Positions 24,694 to 34,740 of a DNA stretch of 64,000 nt are shown piece after piece. Every line of letters begins with the position of its first letter. Position 1 is the stretch's first letter. This DNA comes from Monilinia fructicola (Eukaryota > Ascomycota > Leotiomycetes > Helotiales > Sclerotiniaceae). A program made the position numbers and the translations under genes. The notes beneath the pieces were generated by a model. The model saw only the letters and a list, made by a program, of their open reading frames with translations. It was not told the origin of the DNA and ran no database searches. The stretch spans positions 1,171,501-1,235,500 of the forward strand of contig VICG01000003.1 of assembly GCA_008692225.1 (NCBI GenBank), written 5' to 3'.

Positions 24694-25649
24694 CCGAACG
24701 CACCCTAAGTGTGGGGTAGGGGGAAGGGAAAATGGGGTGGCCGGAGAATTGTTACGTATGGAGTAGATATACTCTGTACAGTACAGTAGTGAATGACATT
24801 ATTGTTACTAGATACATGGGCAAATAGTCCATACTCACTCCATCTCAAGAGTCAGTCAGGACGGAGTACAGACAGTACAATAATAAGTACTTGTTGTTCT
24901 TGTTGTTCTTGTTGTTATTATCGTTGTTGTTGTTGTTGTAACTTGGGTACAGAGTGATTATACTTTTTCTCGCCAAGAAGCTGTTGGTGCCCATCGTTTA
25001 ATGATCGAGTGATCTGGAAAATTTTGGAATGCCAATGGATGTATCCTAGCATAAAATACAGTAGTAATAATGATGATAATAAGTATATGTTTGCATACAT
25101 ACATACGTATATATATGTATGTATATATACAAAGAAGTCTGTCGTCTTTAGTTAGTCTTCACTTTTGCATTTATCATCGTTTTGAATTAACACCTTTATT
25201 TGTTTATTTTTCTTATTTTTTTTGGTTTCAAATCATTTTGAATCATCTCTTCCTTACTCTATATACTCCATATACTCCATATAGCTTTTTCTATTATCAA
25301 AGAAAGATTCTAAAACTAAAACGGTAAGGCGATCATCATTAGCTGAAGTCCTCGACTCACATACCTCCAGGGCTAAGTAATTAAACAGTATTTGATACCT
25401 CCTGCTTTTATCAGTTTCTTACTTTTAAATAGAAACCAACCAACCAATGACGCATATGTCTTAAAGCTACCTATCTGTTCTACTCGTACCTTTCACGGAC
25501 AACACCAAAAAAAAAGTTTTCCCAAACAATCAACGCAACAATCAACGCAACAACTATTCACCTGAACCATTCAAAGACCTATTTATATCCCTCCCTATAC
25601 CTATACCAACACCTCAAATACCTTCTACTCACTATTCGGTGAGCTTTCA
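24694..25649. other. Intergenic region with triplet and TA-type low complexity
   Basis: About 0.95 kb upstream of the SAMDC leader. It holds a GTT/TTC triplet-like tract at about 24892-24940 and TA/TACA microsatellite sequence at about 25094-25130. No coding evidence. Confidence 0.45.
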
Positions 25650-26492
25650 ATGAAGATATATCATTATTGAATTGCAACCTTTGCAAAAAGTCACAGTCAG
25701 TGTTACACTGTACTGTGATATCAGGAACCACCTCATCAAGTGCCCCGAAACTCCTCTATGAGCACCAAAGATCTACTACGATTCCTTTCCAAACCAGCAA
25801 AGTAAGAATTCCCAATTATCTTTTTTTTTTCTGGTATTATATTCTTCTGCATCCGAAGAACGACAGGTTCTGCTATAAACCTAAGCCTATCGTCTCAAGT
25901 ATACTTCTCCCCTGTCTGCGGAGATGGGAGATGGGAGATGAACAGTCTAGTGACTTGTACCTTGAGATTGAGACATTCACTCTTTTGACAGACTGGGGTT
26001 TGATGCAAAAATATCTTCTATTAAGACCAATTCCCTTCCATTCGTCTAACAATTCTTCTTTCTCCAGGCCCAGATAACACCAGCCACGCCCCCGATCACT
26101 TAAACAAACTCGAAAATCTAAAACTGCAGATAACACTCGTCTGCTAGACCCGATATCTTCTCACGGTATCGGCATCTATCAGAGCGAGCCCAACGAATCC
26201 AACATTCCTTCAGAAAAGGACTGTTTTATCTCCCTTTGCACTCGACCCCCCTAACGTCCCCTAGGTGACATCCATATTCTCAATATATCTTGCTGGCCCC
26301 GCCAGCACATACGACTTCCCACGGTTCTGTGGGCCTTCTCTTCTCAGTCGAACACCGCAAGGTTCTTCTGGGCGGCAGACAGTGCTTCACAGTACTTTGC
26401 CAATTCGCAAAAACCTAAATACCTAGCACCTAGCACCAAGCACCAAGCATAAACTGAATACTACGTGCATCTTCGTATCCTAAATTTTCAAT
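25650..26492 (+). promoter_or_regulatory. Probable 5' leader of SAMDC with several upstream ORFs
   Basis: The stretch before the SAMDC start has several small ATG-initiated frames: a six-codon uORF at 25650-25670 (MKIYHY), a 15-codon uORF at 25758-25805 (MSTKDLLRFLSKPAK) that overlaps a good donor (GTAAGA), and three staggered starts at 25924, 25931 and 25938 in a direct repeat, one encoding only five residues (MGDGR). AdoMetDC mRNAs of animals and plants are controlled by polyamine-responsive uORFs, so a similar role is plausible here. Transcript ends and splicing are not known. Confidence 0.4.
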
Positions 26493-28143
26493 ATGGTCAA
26501 CCTCGAAATCCCATCTGAATATACATTTTCGCCTTCTGAAGGTACACCTCAACTTACTATTAATCGAGATGCTACTATCGATCTCGATTCTAGCAATGCA
26601 TTCGAAGGTTCGTTTACCAGAATTCCATACCAGAAAACTTCGGAAATCTAATGTCGACAGGCCCTGAAAAACTTCTAGAAGTTTGGTTTGCTCCATCTCC
26701 GAAGGATCTACCTATTGGAGCTAAAGAAAATGGACTCAAGTCCGTCTCGGCTGAGACATGGACAGGAATGCTAGATCTTGTCAACTGCAAAGTCTTATCG
26801 ACGATCGAGTCTGAGCACGTTGATGCGTACCTTCTCTCAGAGTCTAGCATGTTTGTCTTCCCCCACAAGCTTATTCTCAAGACATGCGGTACCACTACCC
26901 TACTGCTTGGACTTCGTCGAATGTTGAGAATTGCGGCCATTCATGCAGGATTCCCAGCTCAAGGTTGCAACTCTGTTGAAGAAGTCAAGACGGCAGCCAA
27001 ACCTTACCGGGTCTTTTACAGCCGAAAGAACTTTTTGTTCCCCGAGAAGCAGCAGGGTCCACATCGGAGCTGGAAGGATGAAGTCAAATATCTCGATGAC
27101 ATGTTCTTGAATGGCAGTGCGTACATGGTTGGCAAGATGAATGGAGATCATTGGTATCTCTACTTGACCAATCCTAATACTGATCTTACCCCCGCCCCAG
27201 ACTCCGGATGCAGAGAAGCCAATCACCGAGACGAAGGTCTTGAACATACCCCATGGGTCTGTGGACGGTGATGGTGTCCAAGGACCAGATGAGACCTTGG
27301 AGATTCTCATGACTGATCTCGAGCCAAACAATGCCAGACAATTCTATCTTGATCACGCGGTTGCGGCCGCGGAGAGCAAGTATGCCAAAACGGCTCTGGA
27401 GGCACGAAAGAGGGCAGAAAATGGTTTGGGAGAACTGAGTCGAGTCAATTCTAGTGTCAGTGGTACAACAGCTGGAAGCACTAATACCGATGAAACTTTT
27501 GATGTTTTCAGCCATACATCTTCCGATCACAATGGAGGCCTTGTCACACCAGATGATGAGATTAGCTTCCCCGAAGAGTTGTGTACCGAGGGTCACGCAC
27601 TGGGCACGGTAGTCTCGGAAGGTTGCGGTCTATCAGATGTCTACCCTACCTCAAAGTACCCTGATGCACGTGTGGATGCTTATCTCTTCACTCCATGTGG
27701 ATTTTCGGCCAATGGAGTCATCCCTGCTCCAGACCAAGCAGGCGCTGCCACACATTTATTTCACGGTTCATGTTACGCCTGAACCTCAATGCTCGTATGC
27801 ATCATTCGAGACCAACGTTCCTGGCTGCCAGACTGGTCGTGAGACGGCTGATGTCATTGAGCACGTTGTGGATATCTTCAAGCCGGGGCGTTTTAGTGTG
27901 ACGCTCTTTGAATCGAAAACGAACTCCGCAGAGGGAAGAGAGTTGACATTGCTTGGCAATTCTGCCTCGGCCATGAAGACTGCGGGAGCCGCTCGCTTGA
28001 GAAGCTCGAGAATGGAAAATATTCCTGGATATCGTAGGGTTGATAGGATCGTACACGACTTTGACGGATACGACTTGGTTTTCCGCTACTACGAGCGTGT
28101 TGGCTGGGAAGGGGGTGCTCCACGAGTTGGAGAGGTTGATTAA
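26493..28143 (+). CDS. SPE2: S-adenosylmethionine decarboxylase proenzyme (spermidine synthesis), frame-broken
   Basis: The enzyme makes decarboxylated SAM, the aminopropyl donor for spermidine. Exon 1 is 26493-26607, followed by a 53-nt intron (26608-26660) and one long exon. The proenzyme self-cleaves before a serine that becomes the pyruvoyl group, here LLSESSMFVFPHK (about Glu99-Ser100). Other family blocks are LKTCGTTTLLLG, a DVYPTSKYPDARVDAYLFTP-type segment and FTVHVTPEPQCSYASFETN. The frame breaks twice: at the C5 run 27189-27193 and near 27755-27757 (TTT). Dropping one base at each gives 531 aa. An insertion of about 100 residues rich in Ser, Thr and acidic residues lies between the two halves. 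Spermidine is essential in fungi, so a true null is unlikely and sequencing indels are the simpler reading. Confidence 0.88.
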
Positions 28144-28630
28144 GTAGCGGGGGGGTGCATGGCCTACAGTTTTCATTTTTTGTCGCCTGTTTCCTTATTC
28201 ACTCTTATGCTTTGTATCTTTAGCTAGTCAAATGCCCATGGGGACTGCCTCTGGCACACTCGATACGCCGTGGCGTCAAGCAGTCTATGAAGATGCCTTT
28301 GCAAAATGAAGATATCACCTCTCACCCCATATTTCCAGATTCACCATGACACATGATGCACAGCAGAGATGATATGCAAAATCAAATAAGTAGCATGATC
28401 TTGATGACAGGGAGCACAGTGCAAACAAATACCCATCATTCTGCAAGGATGCATTGAAGAGTCGGCAATGGGTCGTATTCTTTCTGAAATTTTGTGTGGA
28501 TCATGAATCATCTATCTATTTATCTGTCGATCTATCTATTCATCTATCTATAAATGCGTAAAAGAATGTATTTTGTTATTGATCTAGGTTTGTGCGATGG
28601 GAGTTGGGTTGGCGAGTTAAATGATGAAAT

Positions 28631-28674
28631 GTATGTATGTATGTATGTATGTATGTATGTATGTATGTATGTAT
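28631..28674. repeat. Microsatellite (GTAT)n
   Basis: About eleven uninterrupted copies of a 4-bp unit. Confidence 0.9.
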
Positions 28675-28681
28675 ATATTGA

Positions 28682-28835
28682 AAGGTTAGGTTAGGTTAGG
28701 TTGGATGGGATGGGATGGGATGGGATGGGATGGGATGGGATGGATGGGATGGATGGGATGGGATGGATGGATGGATGGGATGGATGGGATGGGATGGGGA
28801 TGGGATGGATGGAGAGGATGGGATGGGTAGAGGAG
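28682..28835. repeat. Mixed GGTTA / GGGAT / GGAT tandem tract
   Basis: Begins with three to four copies of GGTTA, passes into GGGAT repeats and then interspersed GGAT units. Purine-rich on the plus strand. It is not the TTAGGG telomere unit. Confidence 0.85.
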
Positions 28836-28890
28836 GTAGAGGGAAAGGGAACGCGCGAATACTAATACTAATACTAATGTTTGATCAGTA

Positions 28891-28920
28891 GATGGATGGA
28901 TGGATGGATGGATGGATGGA
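28891..28920. repeat. Microsatellite (GGAT)n
   Basis: About 7.5 perfect copies of a 4-bp unit. Confidence 0.9.
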
Positions 28921-29175
28921 TTCATTGATGATTTTTGATTGATGATTAAGTGGTTTGACCATTTGGTAATTTAACGATTCAGTGATTTACGCGTAAAAGA
29001 CGCGCGGGATTATATTTTTTTGATTTGGAGGAGGTTGGGGTTTCGGGGTTGGGGGTTGGGGGTTTGAGGGTTCTTTAGGGTGAGATTTGGGTTTGGGTTT
29101 GGGTCTTTGGGAGGGATGGTGTTGTTGTGGTTTTTAGTGTATATCTAGGTACGTTTATTATGTATGTATTATCAG

Positions 29176-29203
29176 TATGTATGTATGTATGTATGTATGT
29201 ATA
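29176..29203. repeat. Microsatellite (GTAT)n
   Basis: About seven copies, the same unit as the array at 28631. Confidence 0.85.
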
Positions 29204-29516
29204 CAGAAAGTACATGTATCATGATGAGTTGAATTGTTTATGGCGATGGATACAAGGTGGGATAGTTCTATGGCATTTTGTATTGGGGTGGAGGATCGAG
29301 ATGGTGATGATGATGGTGATGGTGATGGTGATGGGATTCGCGGGGAAGGGATAGAGGATTGTAGAGTTAGAGAATTGTGTGATGCAGGATAGTTCCTGCA
29401 GTGTTACTTGTTCCTTGTCACGGTCGAATGAAGCTCGAGTACGTACTGTAGGATCATTAAAATTAGAACCTTGGAAGCACCTTGGATACTACAGTAGGTA
29501 AGCGCAACACCCCCTG

Positions 29517-29560
29517 CATCCATCCATCCATCCATCCATCCATCCATCCATCCATCCATC
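29517..29560. repeat. Microsatellite (CATC)n
   Basis: Eleven copies of a 4-bp unit, complementary in type to the GGAT array upstream. Confidence 0.9.
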
Positions 29561-30590
29561 GCCAGAGTGCCACCTCCCTTTGGTCACGGCCAATGGGAGG
29601 CGTCAATTGAGGTTGCATGAATGAGAATCCTTGGGGTTAGAGGAGGGATGGGGCGTTGTGGAGGAAAGGGTTTTGATGATTTACCGGACTCATCCTCTGT
29701 ACTTACTCTACAGTACTTGTACAAGCACAGGATAAGTATAACCTTGGTAACCTTACTCGAGTATCGTTTTTTGCATTCGGGTGGCGTGGATGCTGGCTGG
29801 GATGGCTTGGGGATTGGAGGCGGTTCTTTGGAGGGTTCCATGGGTTCCATGCTTGGATTTATGAGGAGGTTGGGCCATCTTTTGATTGGTGGGTGCGCGT
29901 TGGGGACGCGCTGGGATGGTCTGTGGGTTGGGACGCGTTGGTGATGGTGATGATGATGATGATGATTATTGATTTATGATTATAGATAGATGAATGATAA
30001 ATTGATAATATGGGTTATGTGGTTTTATATATAAAAGATAATGGAATGGATGTGATGTTTATAAAATGAAAAAAAGTGTATTAAATAAGTGTAATGTATA
30101 AAGAGAATATTTATTAATATACTCTGTATTTTATAAATAGAAGAAATGTATAGAATAATGATATAGATGCCTACTTTAGTAGATGATGTATATTATATGT
30201 ATGAGCCATTGTAGATAGAAAGCAAGGCAAGGCAAGGCAAGACAAAGTAAGGTAAGGAAGGTTTGAACATTAAAGTATTTAGCTAGATTCATGTAAGGGG
30301 ATTAAGTTTTTTATATGTATGTATATATGTATATATATTAAACGAGAAGAAAGAAAATAAAATAATAAAATATAAATATAAAAAAGAAATTAGATATAGA
30401 TATAAATATAATTAAGGAATATGGAATATAAATATAAGATTATATATAAATGAGGTAATTCTTATATGAGATGCCATCTTAAAGCTGAAGTCAAAAGTAG
30501 TAAAGGTTAATATTAAGTTGAAAGTACTTAGTAAGTCGGGTACATCTAGATGATGAAAATGGGAATTAGCTCTTTCTGATATATTCTGCA

Positions 30591-30662
30591 CTCCCCCTCA
30601 TTTTCCATCTTTCTCTTCTCTCTTCTCTTTTGTTCTTATCTTCTCTCCGTCCCTTTGGTCTT
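30591..30662 (+). promoter_or_regulatory. CT-rich tract, probable core promoter of the KEN-box gene
   Basis: A pyrimidine block of about 70 bp (CTTTCTCTTCTCTCTTCTC type). Such tracts often lie just upstream of transcription starts in filamentous fungi. If so, the leader to the ATG at 31558 would be close to 0.9 kb. Confidence 0.35.
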
Positions 30663-31557
30663 TGTAACATCTTCTTCATCTTGATTTGATCTGATTGCAG
30701 AGAAAAGAGAAGAAAAGAGAAAGGATTCTTACTATTGATCATTATTGTTATTATCTACATACTTAGGTACTTCTACCTGGTATCTAACCGTCTGCCTACT
30801 ACACTACATACCTACCTACCTACCCAGCTGGCATCGACTGCTTCTACCTACCTAGGTATCTACTTATCTACTCCAGCTCGATACTATTTATTCATTCTAT
30901 GAAGAATCTATAATTGGTTTATATTTCTTCATAAATATATATATAAATATATATAAACATACATATATCTATTTCTATACTACCTACCTCTACCTCCGGG
31001 GCTTTCCTCATTTACCTTGTCTACCCAAAAGATCTCTTCACTTCATCACAACAAATCAATCTCTCCGATTCCACCGATACCGACACTGACACCGACATAC
31101 TGCACTGCACTGCATACACACCCATCCATCCATTTATCCATCTATTCCATTCATTCATTCATTCGTTTCGTTCACACAAACCACACACATACGCGCATAT
31201 ACACACGCATACACGCATACACGCATACACGCACTTTTTGTATTTCAAACTTTCAATCTCCACTTCTCATCCACTTTCACAAAACGCGACTTGATTCATT
31301 TTTCTTTTCCTTCCTGCCACCTGCCATCTGCCATCAATTTTTCTTGAAAGATTCTACTCTACTCTTATCGACATCATAACACTTCTTCAAGTAAATTGTT
31401 CATTTATTCACTCCATTCATCCAATTCATCCAATTCAAACTTATCAAGCACAATTGATTCTACCCGTTATATCATACAAGTGCGAAAAAATAATTGGGTT
31501 GAAAAGATAAACAAACAATCCATTCAATTGGCCAACAAATCATCAACTTTTACAATC

Positions 31558-33031
31558 ATGACTTCACATATGCCAATGGGATCTTCAAGACAACCATTCG
31601 CTCCATTGAATGGTTCACGTCTACAGAATCTTACAAGTCTCAAGAATCGTCAAAATGGTATGTTAAACTTCTACCCTGCCACGTTTCAACTCTTTTCACG
31701 CACCTCACATACCTTATCCATTCACACCTTACATAATGCACATATCATACTCTGAATACTACAAAACTCACTCACACCTTCTCTAGCTGTATCATTCAAT
31801 ACGACATCACCTTCTAAACGCAAAGCCACAGCATTTGAATTTGACGATGATTCCGAAAACGTTGATCCTCTTTCCTTTGAATCTCCTAAACGATCAAAGG
31901 CTGTCGATGGAGCTAAAGATACCTCCTCTAAACCTCCAATCTACTTCTTAACAGATGCCCCTCCTTCTCCCACCGACGCGGCGCTTTTATCCCCCATCAA
32001 GTCTACCAAGCCAGTCACCCAACGAAAGGTCCTCCAAGCTCGTACTCAAACTCCTAAAATCTCAAACTCCCTACCAAAATCTACGCCCCTTACCACCCCA
32101 GCAGGTCGTTCCCCTACTCGAAAGCACGTTGGAATCCTTAGCAATCGTCGTCGTACCTCTACCCCAATAACTCGTGTCGACCCTCCCAAATTCTCCACCC
32201 CAAAGCCAAGCGGGCTCAGCTTCTCAATCGATGCCGCCCTTTCGGGAACTATTCCTTCTTATGGTGCACGTCAACGTCAGCGTCAAGCTCTCTCTTCCAA
32301 ATCCATCTCTACCTCCTCGAAACCTCAAGTCTCTCACAAGGAAATCCCTGCTTCCCTTCATGCGTCGGAAAGTAAATCTTCCTGGTTCTTTCAAATCCAC
32401 GAAGATACCGAAGAAGAACTTGCGACCAATCTGATGGAACATAGTACTTGCACTCTTGACATATCCTCGGACGAAGAAATCGCTCACGAGATTGAGAGAT
32501 GAGAGGGGCAAAGAAAATGTTCCACCTCTAGATGACATTTCTCAAACACGTACTTCACTTACCGCTTTCGCTTCGACTTCCTCTACATCTTTGTCTCACA
32601 GGAATGAGATGGATATTAGGGAAATGAAAATGAGAGTCAAGATGCAACAGAAGAAACGAAGGGAGATTGAAGAGGGTGCTATTGATGTTGATAGATCACC
32701 ATTAGGAGAGATGAGAAGAGAGGATTTCTATGCCGAGGGGTGTGATGAGAAGAGTGTTTTTGTTATTCTTCCAGATCCTGAACCTGAACACGAAGTCAAT
32801 GCGTCTGCTGAAGGCAAAGTGAAAGCAGTTCCTTCTGCACAAGAAGAAGCATCGGAATGTCAAACATCTCCTCCAGTATCAGAACCCGAACCAGTGCCCA
32901 GCGGAAAGGGCAAGGGCAAAGAGATCGATATAGATTTTCTTATGCAAAAGAAGGTTTCTGAACCAATTGAGAAACCTGAGGCAGATTTCATCGTTTGGGA
33001 GAGTGGAAGTGCGAAAGGTGAAAATGAGTAA
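31558..33031 (+). CDS. Hypothetical KEN-box protein, probable nuclear/cell-cycle, frame-broken
   Basis: I do not recognise a named family. Exon 1 (31558-31657) encodes a conserved-looking start, RQPFAPLNGSRLQNLTSLKNRQN. A 129-nt intron (31658-31786) follows, then one long exon. The protein is polar, rich in Ser/Thr/Pro/Lys and largely disordered. It shows ENVDPLSFESPKRSK (NLS-like), repeated S/T-P sites, SWFFQIHEDTEEE, the acidic LDISSDEE, and a KEN box at 32510-32518 in RGKENVPP, the classical APC/C degron. The C-terminus has KEIDIDFLMQKK and FIVWES. The frame shifts once near 32494-32504 (GA-rich); removing one base gives about 447 aa. Cell-cycle-regulated degradation is inference from the KEN box and S/T-P sites. 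Confidence 0.65.
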
Positions 33032-33651
33032 AATAATTGAGAGGGGGGAGTTGTGTATGAGTTTATGAGATATGTGTATCTTTTTGTTTTGGATGCGATA
33101 TGGATGGATGGTGTTGGGTGTATACCTTGTTAATTCGGGCGTCTTGGGATGGAACTACTGAAGGAGGATTAGTATTCTGCACGTTTGGTTTTTGTATATG
33201 GATAGTTTGTTGGATGGTCGGTTGGTTGGTTGTTTGTATAAGTTGGTTTGTTATATGCATGAGTTCACATGTCGTTTGTGCCTTTAGTTGGAAATATCTA
33301 TAAGATTATTGGGATAGGAGAGAGAAAGAGATTTTTCGGAAGAAGAATCATAATCAATACATACACATATCAAGTTCGTGATTGTTCCATCGCTCGAATA
33401 TCAAATGCATCCATCATCAAATATTTGTACATTACAAGACAAACTCAAAAGCTAAGATACCCCGCAATCATCCCCTCTCGCCTTTGATCCATCTATGATT
33501 ATCTTTACTTGTATAATATCGCATAGCTATAGTAGCTTTATCCAGTAGGTAGCTTCATATCCTTACCTCTCTATCTACCCCCCCGCCGTCCCTTTATCAT
33601 AAATCCTTACTACGTACCTAGGTATTCCTAGAATATAAATAATAGTTTTTG

Positions 33652-33842
33652 AAAATCAAAAAAATCAAAAATCAAAAATCAAAAATCAAAAATCAAAAAT
33701 CAAAAAATCAAAAATCAAAAATCAAAAATCAAAAATCAAAAATCAAAAATCAAAAAATCAAAAATCAAAAATCAAAAATCAAAAATCAAAAATCAAAAAT
33801 CAAAAATCAAAAATCAAAAAATCAAAAATCAAAAATCAAAAA
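33652..33842. repeat. Minisatellite, 7-bp unit AAAAATC
   Basis: About 190 bp of near-perfect copies with a few one-base length variants (an extra A). Read in frame it opens a spurious KIKNQKS repeat ORF, which I reject as a gene. Confidence 0.93.
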
Positions 33843-33843
33843 T

Positions 33844-33845
33844 AT

Positions 33846-33884
<39 letters not shown>
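33844..33884. repeat. Microsatellite (TTTA)n
   Basis: About ten copies immediately after the AAAAATC array, forming a compound satellite. Confidence 0.9.
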
Positions 33885-34341
33885 CCTTACCTACTTATCT
33901 TATCTACCTATCTTTCTTTATTAATTCACCACTCGCTACAATTCCTATCTAATGATGATCTTGGCCTTGGGATGCGCAAGGGATTTGGCTGGGTGAGTCG
34001 AAGTAAGTCGTATCTAGTTTTTTTGGTTTGGGGTGGTTTGTTTAGGTATTGTAGGTAAGTAGGTGGGTACGTGGGTGAGTAGGTACTGTAAGTAGGTAGG
34101 TAGGTATGTTGTTTATAATCGTGTTTATTTTGTTTGAGGCAATGGTGAGAGAGGGGTTCGCTTATGGTGGGGGGTAGGCGAGGGTGGGGGGAGATAGGGG
34201 GTAAAGAGTTTGTATGCGGATTTTGGTGGGGAGTTGGTTTGGTGTGGCGGGGTTGGTTGGATGGTTGGATGGGCGCATGGGTGGATGATGGGGATGGGGA
34301 TGAGCTATAGCTAGCTTGTGGGAGGTATATCGATCGTAATA

Positions 34342-34740
34342 CAGTAGAACCTGTGTATAAGGGACTACGTTATACGGGATAACTCGTTATACGGGATATT
34401 TATTCCAATTCTGGTAATTTTTGTATGGGGGAACGGGATTTTTTAACTTTAAGGGATTACGGGACAAATTATTCCCAGTCCCGTATAAAAATTGAAGATT
34501 TTATTGGCTATCGTATAAAATTTAGTGGGGTCGTGTTAAATTTAGTGGGGAATAGCTTAGAATGATAACATATCACATGATTTTTTTATCAAAAATATCA
34601 GGGGTATATAGAAAAAATGACTAAGCTTAGCCATACAAATTTTGCTGATGCCTTGTTGCCTAACCTGTATATACGGGAATCCTGGATATACGGGATTTAA
34701 TTGGCCGAATTTTTCGATCCCTTATAACCAGGTTCTACTG
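34342..34740. mobile_element. Non-autonomous Tc1/mariner (pogo-like) MITE, 399 bp
   Basis: The ends are inverted repeats of about 24 bp: the left end CAGTAGAACCTGTGTATAAG pairs with the right end TTATAACCAGGTTCTACTG, with a two-base difference inside. The element is flanked on both sides by TA (34340-34341 and 34741-34742), the target duplication of Tc1/mariner elements. There is no transposase frame inside. Sub-terminal copies of TATACGGGAT repeat in both halves. The CAGTAGAACC-type terminus resembles pogo-group ends. Confidence 0.85.

Larger units (their letters stand above)
28144..31557. other. Gene-free, microsatellite-dense region
   Basis: About 3.4 kb with at least five simple-repeat arrays (listed separately) and AT-rich stretches at about 30000-30470. 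Open frames here come from the repeats. From about 30590 the sequence is pyrimidine-rich and probably belongs to the promoter and leader of the KEN-box gene. Confidence 0.5.

Noticed and set aside
28682..28702. Possible internal telomere repeat
   Set aside because: The unit is GGTTA, not TTAGGG, and only three to four copies occur.
28686..28925. Minus-strand His/Pro/Ser-rich ORF
   Set aside because: It follows the GGGAT/GGAT microsatellite and is only open because of the repeat.
33649..33924. 91-codon Lys/Asn/Gln repeat ORF
   Set aside because: It is the direct translation of the AAAAATC satellite; no start context or domain.
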